The notes below the pieces were generated by a model. The model saw only the letters and a program-made list of their open reading frames with translations. It was not told where the DNA came from and made no database searches. Below are positions 40,681 through 49,749 of a stretch of DNA of 64,000 nucleotides, in pieces. The stretch is from Planctomycetota bacterium (lineage in GTDB: Bacteria > Planctomycetota > UBA1135): NCBI GenBank assembly GCA_004295085.1, contig SHNF01000005.1, forward strand, positions 1 through 64,000, given 5' to 3'. How positions within the stretch are numbered: the first letter of the stretch is position 1; each line of letters starts with the position of its first letter. Position numbers and translations under genes: made by a program.

Positions 40681-42237
40681 ATGCGACTGCTCTTCGCCGC
40701 CGGCCTGGCTGGTTTCGCGGTCTTGGCCGTGGAGATCGTGGGCGTGCACCAGCTCGCCCCCTGGTTCGGCGCGTCGGCGTTGGTGTGGAGCAACCAGATC
40801 GGGATCGTGCTGCTGGCCATGGCGGCCGGCGGATGGCTCGGAGGCGCGCGCGCACGCGCCACGGCCGACCCGGTGCTGCTGGCCGGGCGCCTGCTGCTGG
40901 TCGCCGGTGTCCTGCTGGCCGCCGGCGTGGTCCTGCTGCCGCTGCTCGCAGGTTGGCTGCTGCCCGACTTCCTGCGCCTGGAGGAAGCCGCCGCGGTGTT
41001 CCGGGGCGGCTCGCTGGCGGCCGCACTGCTGTTCTGCGCGCCGCCGGTGTTCCTGCTGGCCATGGTGACGCCGCTGCTGGTCGAGGCGCGTGCGGCGCAG
41101 CAGGGAGCGGGTCGCGCCGCCGGCGACCTGTACGCCGCCGGCACCGCCGGCTCCCTGGCGGGAGTGTTCGGGACTACCTGGCTGGCGCTGCCGTTCCTGG
41201 GCGTGCGCGTGACGCTGCTGCTGACCGGGGTGGCCCTGGTTCTGGCTGGATTGCTCCTGACCACGCGTCCGCGCCGCCAGGCCTGGCGCGTGGCCCTGCC
41301 GCTGCTGCCGCTGCTGCTGGCTGATCCCGCGGAGAATGCCAATCTGCCGCCGGATGGCGCCGGAGGCGTGCCGCGCGTGCTGCGCGTGCAGGAGACGCCG
41401 TACCAGCGCCTGCGCGTGCTCGAGTTCGGCAGCGGGGAGCGCTGGCTGCAGATGAACGAGGGCCTGGATTCGTACCAGTCCGTGTGGCGCCCGGGCTCGG
41501 CCTGGCCCGGGGGCTACTACGACCTCTTCGTCCTGGCACCGGTGTACGCGCTGGAGGGCCGCGACGGTGCCGCCGCGGTGCGTTTCTGGTCGCTGGGCTT
41601 CGGAGCAGGCGCCTGGACCGCGCCGGTCGCCGCGGCGTTGGAGGGCCGCGACTGGAGCGCCGTCGGCGTGGAGCTGGATCCCGGCGTGGTGGCCCTGGGC
41701 ACCGAGCTGCTGCCGCTGCATCCGGAGCTGCGCCCGCGCGTGCAGGTGGTGACCGGGGTGGACGCCCGCGCCCTGCTGCGCGCAGCCCCGCCGGACCTGG
41801 ACTTCGTGCTGCTGGATGCTTATACGCGCCAGTTCGAGCTGCCCCCGCACCTGGCCACGGAGGAGTTCTTCGCCGAGGTGTTCCGCCACCTGCGCAGCGG
41901 CGGCGTGCTGGCGGTGAACGTGGGGGCGGCGCGCCGTCCGGGGGCGGCCGAGACGCTCCTGGACGCGCTGCGCGCGGCCGTGGGCGCCAGCTTCGGGACC
42001 AACGTGCGCCTGCACACGGTTCCGGCCACGCGCAACGCGGTGCTGTTCGCGCGCAAGGAGCGCCCGTTCCCCGATGCCGCCACTCTGGCGCAGCTCCTGC
42101 CAGAGAACGTGCCGTACGCGGTGGGGGCTGCGTGCATGCCGGAGCGGACGCTGGACGGCGTACCGGCGCAGGCACGCCGCTTCACCGACGACCGCAACGC
42201 CGTGATGCTGGCGCAGCTGCGCCTGTGGCTGGAATGA
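40681..42237 (+). CDS. Membrane-fused spermidine-synthase-like protein
   Basis: 518 residues. The first 215 form about seven transmembrane segments (LLFAAGLAGFAVLAVEIVG; GIVLLAMAAGGWLGGA; TLLLTGVALVLAGLLL), and the rest is a SpeE-like Rossmann domain: YQRLRVLEFG, WLQMNEGLDSYQS, FWSLGFGAGAW (SAM-type Gly loop), VGVELDPGVVALG and VLLDAYTRQFELPPHLATEEF. The polyamine-binding Asp pair is reduced to DAY. Such proteins are annotated as fused MFS/spermidine synthases; most have no proven substrate. It begins one base after the previous stop. Confidence 0.87.
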   Translation: MRLLFAAGLAGFAVLAVEIVGVHQLAPWFGASALVWSNQIGIVLLAMAAGGWLGGARARATADPVLLAGRLLLVAGVLLAAGVVLLPLLAGWLLPDFLRLEEAAAVFRGGSLAAALLFCAPPVFLLAMVTPLLVEARAAQQGAGRAAGDLYAAGTAGSLAGVFGTTWLALPFLGVRVTLLLTGVALVLAGLLLTTRPRRQAWRVALPLLPLLLADPAENANLPPDGAGGVPRVLRVQETPYQRLRVLEFGSGERWLQMNEGLDSYQSVWRPGSAWPGGYYDLFVLAPVYALEGRDGAAAVRFWSLGFGAGAWTAPVAAALEGRDWSAVGVELDPGVVALGTELLPLHPELRPRVQVVTGVDARALLRAAPPDLDFVLLDAYTRQFELPPHLATEEFFAEVFRHLRSGGVLAVNVGAARRPGAAETLLDALRAAVGASFGTNVRLHTVPATRNAVLFARKERPFPDAATLAQLLPENVPYAVGAACMPERTLDGVPAQARRFTDDRNAVMLAQLRLWLE

Positions 42238-42776
42238 GGCGCTCCGCCACGCTCGCCGCCCTCCTGGCCGTGGCTGCCGCGGCGCCGGCCCAGGACGATC
42301 CTTTCGCCATGCCGGCGGACGGCCGCGAGTTCCTGGCCTGGCACCTGCATGCGAATCCGGCCAGCAGCGACTGGGAATACCTGGCCTCGCAACTGTTCCG
42401 TTACTACCAGAGCGCCTCCTATGTCGAGGCGGAACGGGTCGCGCGGCGCATGCTGGAGCTGGATCCCGGCAACCCGGAGGTACAGCGCTTCCTGATCTAC
42501 CTGGACTACTGGCTGCACGACCGGATCGTCGAGCCGCAGGCGGCGGCGGAGCGCTGGATCCATTCCAACGCTCCCCTGGGAGCCACACCGGACGGGCCGA
42601 TGAGCCGGCAGCTGGCGGAGATGGAACGCTTCCGCCGCGAATTGATCGCGGAGCGCGAGCGCCGCGCCGGCGTCGAGCGCGCGCGGCGGCGGGCGCGCTG
42701 GGCCCCGCTCGCGGCGCTGGTGCTGGTCCTGGGCTTCAGCGCCGCGATGGAGCGCTGCACCCGTCCGCACAAATGA
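42234..42776 (+). CDS. Exported TPR-like protein with C-terminal membrane anchor
   Basis: 180 residues, ATGA-overlapped with the previous gene. Signal peptide (LAALLAVAAAAPAQ). One or two TPR-like helical pairs: WEYLASQLFRYYQSASYVEA, RVARRMLELDPGNPEVQRFL. A basic coiled coil (ERFRRELIAERERRAGVERA) leads to a C-terminal transmembrane segment (PLAALVLVLGFSAAM). It may tether or chaperone the spermidine-synthase-like protein. No catalytic motif. Confidence 0.65.
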   Translation: MRRSATLAALLAVAAAAPAQDDPFAMPADGREFLAWHLHANPASSDWEYLASQLFRYYQSASYVEAERVARRMLELDPGNPEVQRFLIYLDYWLHDRIVEPQAAAERWIHSNAPLGATPDGPMSRQLAEMERFRRELIAERERRAGVERARRRARWAPLAALVLVLGFSAAMERCTRPHK

Positions 42777-42780
42777 AGGC

Positions 42781-42805
42781 GGGGAGCGGTGCGTCACCGC
42801 TCCCC
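42781..42805. terminator. Perfect 11-bp GC-rich hairpin between convergent genes
   Basis: Bases 42781-42791 and 42795-42805 are exact reverse complements with a three-base loop. It lies four bases after one stop codon and 27 bases before the stop of the convergent gene. No T-tract follows on either strand, so it may act as a bidirectional barrier or mRNA 3' end rather than a classical terminator. Confidence 0.6.
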
Positions 42806-42832
42806 GTCGTGCTGAGATCGCGCGGAAGCCGC

Positions 42833-44845
42833 TTACAGGATGTCGAGCACCCCGGTGCCGGTCTGTGGGTCCACCAGGGTTTCCACCGCCACGCGGTAGT
42901 TCAGGTCCTCGGAGATCTTGCTGTTCCAGGGCAAAGCCTCCTTGTCGGCAACGATGCCCAGGGCGACCGCGGCGAAGGCCCGCCCCAGCGGCGTGATGTC
43001 CTGGTTGCGCAGCAGGCCCACGAGCGGCTCCACCGTGCGGTAGTCGCCGATGAAGCCGATGGCGCTGGCGCTGGCCGAGAGCACCGCCAGGGTCGGGCGG
43101 TTCTGGCTGTCACCCACCATGATCTTCAGCAAGACTTCAACGACGTTGCGATCGCTCATCAGGCCCAGGCCGATGGAGGCCTGCTGCAGCAGCTCGGGCT
43201 GGCGCTTGGATTCCTGAACCAGCTTGGTGATGTGCTCGGTGTACTCCTTGGCGCCCAGCAGCCCCAGCGCCACGCAGGCGTAGCCGCGGAAGGTCGGGTC
43301 GCTGGTCTTGTCCATCTCCTTGCGGATCATCTCCTTGGCGCCGTCATCGTGCATCAGGCCCAAGGCGATGGCGAAGCAGGACTTGGCCGAGGGGCTGTTG
43401 GCCTTGCCGAAGGCGTCGCGCACGCCCTGAGCGACCACGCTCGAAACCTGGCCGTTGTTCTCGCGGATCTTGAAGTACATGACGCCGAGCCCCAGGCCCG
43501 CCCAGGTCTTGTACGTGGAGCTGCCCTTCTCCATGCTGCGCGACAGGAACTGGTTCACGGTGTCGCGCACCGGCGTGCCCTCCGGGGCGGCGGCGCCCAG
43601 ATAAGCCAGGGCGATGGCGGTGTAGTTGCGCTCCTGCTGGTCCCTGCCCTTCTCCGCCACCTCTACCAGCTTGCCAGTGACCTGCTCGGCCATCTGCGGA
43701 TCCAGGGCCTTGGCCAGCATGCCCAGCGCCTGCACGCAGGACTGGCGCACGAACACCGGCGACTCCTTGTCGTCCACGAGCGCCAGGAACTGCTTGGCCG
43801 CGTCGGTGACCAGCGCGCTGCCCGGCTCCGACTTGCGCAGCAGCTTGGCCATGGCATTGGGGCAGTGCCCCCGCACCAGGTCCTCCTTCCCGCCGTCGGC
43901 GAGGTAGGTGGCGAGCTGCTGCACCAGAGATCCGGGATCGTCCAGCTCAAGCAGCCCCAGGGACACCACGCAGGCCACGCGCACGTCCTTGATGGAGGCC
44001 TGGTCGGTGTTCAGCACCTCCCACAAGGTCTTCTGGATGTCGCTCTTCATGGCCGGGTCGGCGACGGAATGGCCGACCAGGCCCAGGCCGTAGGCCGCGA
44101 AGGAGCGCGTGCGGTCCGGAACGTTGTTGTTGTCCACGGTCGCGCGGCCCTTCTCGGTGTCCAGCAGCAGGTCGCGCAGGGTCGGCAAGGCGTCCACGTG
44201 CTGCAGGATCCCGAAAGCCAGCGCCGTGGTCTCGGTGATCTCCTGGTCCGCGGCCTTGAAGTTCGGCTCCAGCACCGCGGGGATGTTCGGATCGTTGCCG
44301 ATCTTGGCCAGCGCGACCATGCACGAGCTCGTGATGTCGCGCGAGTCATCCCGGGCCAGGGCCTCCTTCAACGCCGGCAGGATCACGCTCTGGATCTGCT
44401 GCGGCGTCGGACGGAAGGTGCTGTTCCTGGCGCTGGCGCCGGCGAGACCCACCAGCAGCTCGCTCTCGCCCGTGGAGGAGTCAGCCCGGGTGACCTTGCT
44501 CTTGAGGTTCAGGTAGGGCTCCTTGTTGAACTCCCACCAGAACTCCCAGGTGTTCAAATCCGCACCCAGCTCCGGAGCCTGGGTCACCGACTGCTGGACT
44601 TGGGTCGCAGGCGCCGCGGCCACCGCCGGAGTGCTGGGCGTGCTGGGTGCCGCGGGAGCCGCCGCGCCGGGTGTGGAAGGTGCGGTGGGGGCGGTGGGAG
44701 CCGTCGGCGCCGTGGGAGTGGCCCCGCCGCCGCCGCCCGGCGGCACCGTGTCACCGGGGCCGCGGTAAGTGCCCCCGTGGGCCGCCAGGCCGGAGGTGCA
44801 GAGCACGCCGGAGGCGAGAGTCAGGGAGAGCAGCAGACGCGTCAT
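42833..44845 (-). CDS. Exported HEAT-repeat protein with a Pro/Thr linker and WxxWW motif
   Basis: 670 residues from ATG 44845, with GAGGAG seven bases upstream. Signal peptide (LLLSLTLASGVLCTSGLAA), then GGTYRGPGDTVPPGGGGG and a Thr/Pro repeat linker (about residues 40-85). A short WEFWWEFNKEPYL motif precedes a long HEAT array (LPALKEALARDDSRDI; AAYGLGLVGHSVADPA; VALGLLGAKEYTEHI). The combination is one I associate with Planctomycetota. Likely a periplasmic scaffold. A TACACT (44937-44932, minus strand) is a possible -10. It is a paralogue of the next gene. Confidence 0.82.
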   Translation of the reverse strand: MTRLLLSLTLASGVLCTSGLAAHGGTYRGPGDTVPPGGGGGATPTAPTAPTAPTAPSTPGAAAPAAPSTPSTPAVAAAPATQVQQSVTQAPELGADLNTWEFWWEFNKEPYLNLKSKVTRADSSTGESELLVGLAGASARNSTFRPTPQQIQSVILPALKEALARDDSRDITSSCMVALAKIGNDPNIPAVLEPNFKAADQEITETTALAFGILQHVDALPTLRDLLLDTEKGRATVDNNNVPDRTRSFAAYGLGLVGHSVADPAMKSDIQKTLWEVLNTDQASIKDVRVACVVSLGLLELDDPGSLVQQLATYLADGGKEDLVRGHCPNAMAKLLRKSEPGSALVTDAAKQFLALVDDKESPVFVRQSCVQALGMLAKALDPQMAEQVTGKLVEVAEKGRDQQERNYTAIALAYLGAAAPEGTPVRDTVNQFLSRSMEKGSSTYKTWAGLGLGVMYFKIRENNGQVSSVVAQGVRDAFGKANSPSAKSCFAIALGLMHDDGAKEMIRKEMDKTSDPTFRGYACVALGLLGAKEYTEHITKLVQESKRQPELLQQASIGLGLMSDRNVVEVLLKIMVGDSQNRPTLAVLSASASAIGFIGDYRTVEPLVGLLRNQDITPLGRAFAAVALGIVADKEALPWNSKISEDLNYRVAVETLVDPQTGTGVLDIL

Positions 44846-44993
44846 CGAGTTCTCCTCACAGAGGCACGCCCTCCGTGGTATGTCGACCTGAGTCCAGGTA
44901 CGCAACCGAGGGCCGGCGCCTAACAACAAGAAGTGTACCACCGGGCGGCCCCAGACGCGTCCGGCGCAGGCGTTACGAGCGCGAAACGCACGC

Positions 44994-47003
44994 TTACCAG
45001 CGGTCCACGACCCCGGGCCCGCTGAAGTCGCCCAGCAAGGCTGGAGTGCCGGCGTAGGGCTGCAGCAGGTCCAGGTAACCGGCGTTCCACAGCCGCTCTC
45101 CGCGCTCGGCGGCGCGCCCAATGGCCGCGGCCGCCGCGGACCGCACCGCCAGCGGCTGCTGCGCCTCGGTCAGAGGCAGCAGCAGCGCGACGGCGCTCGC
45201 GTCCCGGATCCAGCCGAAGCCGACGGCCGCGGCCAGGCGCGCCTGCAGCGGTGGCGCCGCCGACTCCAGGGGCCGCTGCAGCCGCTCCAGCAAGGCCCGC
45301 GGGTGCTGGTGGGCAAGCGCCGCGGCGGCCACCTGGAACGGCTCCGTCAACGGATCGGTCGCCTCCAGTTCGTCCAGGGCTGTCTCCAGGAAGCCGGCGT
45401 CGCCAAGCAGCGCGCTGCCGGCCAGTGCCTCGGCGCGCAGCACCGGATCGCCGATGCGCTGGAGTTCCGCCAGCAGGCCTGCGGCGGCGGTGCGCTGGCC
45501 CGCGAGTCCCAGGGCCAGGTGCATCGCTGCCCGCAGCGAGGTGTCCGATGCTCCCGGCAGTGCTTCCTGGAGCCGGCGGCCGAGGACCTGCGGCAAGGCG
45601 CGGCCCTGTTCCTGCGCGCGCGCGCAGGCCCAGCCGAGCGCCACGGCGTTCCATGCGCGCTCGGCAGTCGTGCCTTGCTCCAGTCCGTCCAGCAGTGCCG
45701 GCAGCACGAGGGTCTGGCCGACGGGGTGGGGGCTGGCGGCGATCTCGGCCAGACCCAGGCCGGCGAGCTGGCGCACGCGCGGATCCGCGTCTTCGGCGTG
45801 CGCCCGCAGCAGCGCCTGGGCCGCCAACTCCGCAAAGCCCGCCAGCGTGCCCAGCCGGCCCGTTCCGAGCGCGCAGGACTGGCGCACCAGCGCGCTCTCG
45901 CTGCCTTGCAGGAGCCGGCGGCGCAGCTCGTCGAAAACGCGCCTCTGCAGGTCCTCCATGCCGGGGCCGGCCCGGGCGCCCACCTTGGCCAGAGCGATGG
46001 GGGCGGCGGCGCGCACCCGCTCCAGGCGGCGCTGGTCGCGCAGCAGCGCCAGCAGCTCCGGAAGGAGCACCTCGGCGTCCGCGCCCGGGAACAGGCCCAA
46101 CGCCAGCGCGCAGGCGCTGCCGATCTCGTCGCCGGCGGCGGCGTCCGCCTGCAGCCCGGCGAGCAGCGCACCGGCGATGGACGCGCGCAGCTCCGTGTAC
46201 GGCAGATCCTCCGCCAGCAGTCCCAGCGCGTAAGCCGCGGCCGCGCGCACCGGCGTGGGCACTTCGTGGGCGCCCAGCTCCTTGCGTCCCGAGGTCGAAT
46301 CCTCAACCAGGCCGGCGAGCAGCTCCAGGGCGTGGGGCTGGCGCAAGGCTCCCAGCGCCAGCACGGCCGACTGCACCACGCGCCGATCGGGATCGCGCAG
46401 GCCGTCGCGCAGGACGTCATCCACTTCCGGGCCGCTGCCGCAGCGACCCAGCGACAGCAGCAGCGCGGCGCGCACTTCCGGCTCGGTATCCGGCTCCGAC
46501 CACAGGCGCAGCAAGGCCGGGACCGCGAGCGCGGCGGCGCTGGGACGCGGAGCGGCGGCGGGTGCCGGCTGACCGCGCGCAACCTCGGCGCCGGTTTCTG
46601 CGCCCGGGGTGATCGGTCGCGCCGGCTCTACCAGCGGCGCTGGAGGCAGGCGCTGCCAGCGCTGCCAGCGCCACCAGTAGATCCATTCCGTGGTGTCGGG
46701 CGGCAGCCAGTCCAGGCGCGCCGGCGGCACTCCCGTGGGCTGCGGTGGCGCCGCCGGCGTGGCGGCAGGCCCGGCGGGAATGATCGGGGGCAGCGCTGCG
46801 GCCGGCGCGGGTGGCGGCGTAGGAGCGGACGGCGGCGCGGCCACGTCCTTGGGTCCGGCGTACTGCGGCGGGTTGCCTGGTCCGCCGGCCGGCCGGGTCT
46901 CGCTACCGCCGCCCGAGCTTTGCGCATGCAGCACCGCCGCTCCCTGGACGGCCCAGACGATGGCCGCAAGGAATCCAGGGACGAAGGTGCGCCGCACGTG
47001 CAT
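44994..47003 (-). CDS. Exported HEAT-repeat protein, paralogue of the gene at 42833-44845
   Basis: 669 residues from ATG 47003; a GTG at 47021 is possible. Signal peptide (FLAAIVWAVQGAAVLHAQ), a Gly/Pro/Ala linker (about 35-100), then EWIYWWRWQRWQRL, which matches the WxxWW position of its neighbour, and HEAT repeats to the end (LLLSLGRCGSGPEVDDVL; AYALGLLAEDLPYTEL; LGLAEIAASPHPVGQ). It has the same direction and nearly identical length, so this is a tandem duplication that has diverged strongly. Confidence 0.8.
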   Translation of the reverse strand: MHVRRTFVPGFLAAIVWAVQGAAVLHAQSSGGGSETRPAGGPGNPPQYAGPKDVAAPPSAPTPPPAPAAALPPIIPAGPAATPAAPPQPTGVPPARLDWLPPDTTEWIYWWRWQRWQRLPPAPLVEPARPITPGAETGAEVARGQPAPAAAPRPSAAALAVPALLRLWSEPDTEPEVRAALLLSLGRCGSGPEVDDVLRDGLRDPDRRVVQSAVLALGALRQPHALELLAGLVEDSTSGRKELGAHEVPTPVRAAAAYALGLLAEDLPYTELRASIAGALLAGLQADAAAGDEIGSACALALGLFPGADAEVLLPELLALLRDQRRLERVRAAAPIALAKVGARAGPGMEDLQRRVFDELRRRLLQGSESALVRQSCALGTGRLGTLAGFAELAAQALLRAHAEDADPRVRQLAGLGLAEIAASPHPVGQTLVLPALLDGLEQGTTAERAWNAVALGWACARAQEQGRALPQVLGRRLQEALPGASDTSLRAAMHLALGLAGQRTAAAGLLAELQRIGDPVLRAEALAGSALLGDAGFLETALDELEATDPLTEPFQVAAAALAHQHPRALLERLQRPLESAAPPLQARLAAAVGFGWIRDASAVALLLPLTEAQQPLAVRSAAAAAIGRAAERGERLWNAGYLDLLQPYAGTPALLGDFSGPGVVDRW

Positions 47004-47051
47004 CGTCAACCAGACTACCACTGGAAGCGGCTAGCATCCCTTCCGGGAACG

Positions 47052-47669
47052 GTGACACAGCCGCGGCGCCTGTACTTGGTTCGACATGGAGCGGTGCAGC
47101 CGGCGCGCGCCGGTGTGTACTACGGCGGCATTGAGGTGCCGCTGAGCCCGGCCGGGCGCGAGGAGGCGCGGCGCGTCGGCGCGGCCCTGCGCGGGCTGTC
47201 TCTCGCCTGCATCCTCAGCAGCCCGCTGCAGCGCGCGCGCTTTGGCGCCGAGTGCATCGCCGCCGCGCATCCGGGACTCGTGCCGGAGATCGAGCCGGAC
47301 CTGGCGGAGATCGCCCGCGGCCGCTGGGTCGGCCTGACCGCGGACGAAGTGCGGCGCGCCTTTCCCGGCGACCTGGAGGCGCACGCCGCCGACCTGCAGG
47401 GCTGGCGCGGTCACGGCGGCGAATCCCTGGGCGACCTGCGCCGCCGGGTGCTCGCCGCGCGTGACCGGCTGCTGGCGCGTGCCGGGTCCGGTGACGGCGC
47501 CGGCTTGGTGCTGGTCTCGCACTTGCACCCGACCCGGGCTCTGCTGGCCGATGCGCTGGGGCTGGGTCTGGAGCGCTGGGAGGAGCTGGACGTGCCAACC
47601 GGCTCCCTGGCCGTGCTCGAGTACCGCGAGGGCCGCGGCCAGGTCCTGCAGATGCCGGACCTACCTTAA
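47052..47669 (+). CDS. Histidine phosphatase family protein
   Basis: 205 residues from GTG 47052. Phosphohistidine core RHG at residues 11-13 (YLVRHGAV), SSPLQRARFGAECIA, EIARGRWVGLTADEV and the second histidine in VLVSHLHPTRALL. Similar to CobC (alpha-ribazole phosphatase) and phosphoglycerate-mutase-like phosphatases; the substrate is not decidable. It diverges from the HEAT-repeat gene with 48 bases between starts. Confidence 0.86.
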   Translation: MTQPRRLYLVRHGAVQPARAGVYYGGIEVPLSPAGREEARRVGAALRGLSLACILSSPLQRARFGAECIAAAHPGLVPEIEPDLAEIARGRWVGLTADEVRRAFPGDLEAHAADLQGWRGHGGESLGDLRRRVLAARDRLLARAGSGDGAGLVLVSHLHPTRALLADALGLGLERWEELDVPTGSLAVLEYREGRGQVLQMPDLP

Positions 47670-47674
47670 GCAAC

Positions 47675-47728
47675 ATAATAAGTATTATCAGACGTTATTC
47701 GTGGCTGGTTTCCAGCGCGTACTAGAAT
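47675..47728 (+). promoter_or_regulatory. AT-rich palindrome and -10 (TAGAAT) upstream of the NifU-N gene
   Basis: A 14-base inverted repeat (ATAATA-AG-TATTAT, 47675-47688) lies just after the phosphatase stop in an unusually AT-rich stretch. TAGAAT at 47723-47728 lies 25 bases before ATG 47754, so this gene has a normal leader with a GAGGAG ribosome site, unlike the leaderless genes. The palindrome could be an operator. Confidence 0.4.
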
Positions 47729-47753
47729 CCGTGGGACCGTTGAGGAGCGTCCC

Positions 47754-48059
47754 ATGACCGAGCTCACCGCCGTTCCGCTCACGCCGCTTCGCGACTATCA
47801 CCCGCTGCGCGCCACCTTCCTGCTGCCGCAGCCGGTCATTCGCACCGGCTGGAAGGTGTACGAGTCCGCGGCCGCAGCCAGCGGTCATCGTGGCGTCGCC
47901 GCCCTGTTCCGCATCCCCGGGGTGCAGATCGTGACCTTGCATCGCAACTCGGTGAAGCTGCTGCGCGACCCGGAGGTGTCCTGGGAGGACATCGTCCCGG
48001 CGGCACAGGAAGTCCTGCGCCAGGAGTTCCTGGGTCACGAGCCGCTGGAGGCCGCGTAG
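47754..48059 (+). CDS. NifU N-terminal-domain (Scaffold protein Nfu/NifU N) protein
   Basis: 101 residues. It resembles the small Nfu N-terminal domain: RATFLLPQPVIRTGWKVYE, ALFRIPGVQIVTLHRNSVKL and PEVSWEDIVPAAQEVLRQEF. The CxxC Fe-S domain that normally follows in Nfu is absent, so it may modulate another Fe-S carrier rather than hold a cluster. Ribosome site GAGGAG is present at 47742-47747. Confidence 0.7.
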   Translation: MTELTAVPLTPLRDYHPLRATFLLPQPVIRTGWKVYESAAAASGHRGVAALFRIPGVQIVTLHRNSVKLLRDPEVSWEDIVPAAQEVLRQEFLGHEPLEAA

Positions 48060-48068
48060 TCCGCCGGC

Positions 48069-49664
48069 CTAGTCCGGGCTGTCGCCGGCTGCATCCGCGA
48101 AGACTTCCCGCGGCAGGATCGCGGAGGGATGAAAGCGGCCGTCGTGCCAGCTGCCGAGCAAGGAATCGCCGGGCCGCAGCGCGGCGGCGCAGGAATCGGG
48201 CAGCCCGACCACCTCGGCGGAATCCTCTCCGCCGGCGCTTCCCGCGGCGACGCGTGCCGGCTTGCTGCTGACCACCCGCGCCCGCGCCGTGGCGGGCCGG
48301 CCAGCGGCGGCGAGCTCCTGGTTGCAGGCCACCCAGCGCTCCAGGCGCTCGGCCAGCGGACCGCGCAGCTCCTCCAGGAAGTCCTGCAACGGCGCCTCCT
48401 GCTCGCGCGCGGCCCAGGCCAGGAACGGCTCCAGCGCGGCGCGCGCCTGCAGCAAGCGACCCTCTGCGCCAGCCTTCAGCAGAAAGCTGATCCCGTAGCG
48501 CGGCGACAGGGCGCGGATGTCCAGTCCTTCCGGAGCCGCATCGCGCACGAATTGCGTGAACTCCCGGAGCACCTGTTCCTCCCCCGCCGTCAGGGCTTCC
48601 CCGGTGGACTTGCGCTCCCAGGCGTAAGCATCCACCCACGACCCGAAGTCCGGCACGTATACCGGCGTCTCGAAGCCGGCGTCCGGGTCGCCCTCGCGCG
48701 TGCTGTCCTCCGGCAGTCCGAGATCCGACTCCAGGTCGCGGAACAGCTGGTCCAGGGACTGGCCTTGCGCCTTGCCGGCGTCAAAGCGCGCCAGGGCGGC
48801 CGCTGCCGTAGGGCGGTTGGCCGGCACCTCCGCGCCGGAGCCGGCGGCAGGTTCCGCGCCGGGATCGCCTGCCTGATCGGCCAGCAAGCGCTCGTACTCA
48901 GGAAGGAGGCGGCGCAACTCCTCCAGGTCCAGGTCGGTGTCGAAGGCCAGCTGGTTCAAGACCTCGCCGGCTCCCTGGACGCGCAACGCCTCGGCCACCC
49001 TGGGCAGAGTCCAGAGCGACTGGCCCGAGAGCAGCGCGTGCAAGCGCGCCTCCAGCGCGGCGCGCTCGGCTTCGGGGGCGGCCGGCAGGAAGGGCGCGAA
49101 CAAGCGCTCGGCCTCGGCCTGCGACAAGCGCGCGCGCGGATTGCGCGCGCGGCTCGCGGCCAGGTCCCGCTCCAGGGCGGACACCAGGCCCGGGGCACGC
49201 ACCACCAGCAAACCGGGCAGCGGCTCGTGGTACACGTCGTCGCCGAGCACGAAGCGCCCCACCGCCAAGGTGTCCTCATCGGGCCAGGATTCCGCGCCTG
49301 GCGCGCGCACCAGGATCGTGCGCCCGCTCCACAGGTCCTCCAGCGCCATCTCCCCCTCCATCGCGGCCGCGGAGCAACGGAAGGCGCCGAGGAAGCTGTC
49401 GAGCAGGCGCGCCCAGGCACCATCGGGGTCATACGACTGCGGGGCCCAGTACACGACGGGCGGCGCGCCCAGCGCCTGGGACGGGCGCTCGAGCAGGAAC
49501 CACTCGCGGAAACGGTCGCGCAGCCCGGGGTCGTGCCGGCCGTGGGCAAAGCCGGCGAAGGCGTCGTCCCATTCCGCACACAGCACCGGATCCTCCAGCA
49601 CGCGCTGCTCCAGGTCGAGCAGCAGGCGCGCGGGATCGCCGGGTTCGGGTGCCGGTGCGGCCAC
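48069..49664 (-). CDS. Orphan cytoplasmic protein of 531 residues
   Basis: No family is recognised. It starts at GTG 49664; an in-frame ATG at 49697 is an alternative, but TACAAC nine bases upstream of the GTG favours 49664. The N-terminal 90 residues (LLLDLEQRVLEDPVLCAEWDD; DRFREWFLLERPS; VYWAPQSYDPDGAW) look like an SEC-C-adjacent type helical domain. The middle is Glu/Ala-rich and helical. The C-terminal third has FGSWVDAYAWERKSTG and a strand-rich end (LLGSWHDGRFHPSAILPREVF). No signal peptide. It is convergent with the NifU-N gene. Confidence 0.7.
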   Translation of the reverse strand: MAAPAPEPGDPARLLLDLEQRVLEDPVLCAEWDDAFAGFAHGRHDPGLRDRFREWFLLERPSQALGAPPVVYWAPQSYDPDGAWARLLDSFLGAFRCSAAAMEGEMALEDLWSGRTILVRAPGAESWPDEDTLAVGRFVLGDDVYHEPLPGLLVVRAPGLVSALERDLAASRARNPRARLSQAEAERLFAPFLPAAPEAERAALEARLHALLSGQSLWTLPRVAEALRVQGAGEVLNQLAFDTDLDLEELRRLLPEYERLLADQAGDPGAEPAAGSGAEVPANRPTAAAALARFDAGKAQGQSLDQLFRDLESDLGLPEDSTREGDPDAGFETPVYVPDFGSWVDAYAWERKSTGEALTAGEEQVLREFTQFVRDAAPEGLDIRALSPRYGISFLLKAGAEGRLLQARAALEPFLAWAAREQEAPLQDFLEELRGPLAERLERWVACNQELAAAGRPATARARVVSSKPARVAAGSAGGEDSAEVVGLPDSCAAALRPGDSLLGSWHDGRFHPSAILPREVFADAAGDSPD

Positions 49665-49749
49665 GGTGACACTGTTGTAGCGCGCCCCGCGCCGCATGCG
49701 GGTGGCGGGCACTGGAGCGAGCGAGCGGCTTCGAGGAGCGACGCGCGCC

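Noticed and set aside
37888..42588. Very long open frame (over 1500 codons) on the minus strand
   Set aside because: It lies opposite purM and four other well-supported genes; its translation is Arg/Gly/Gln-rich without any family motif. Typical high-GC shadow.
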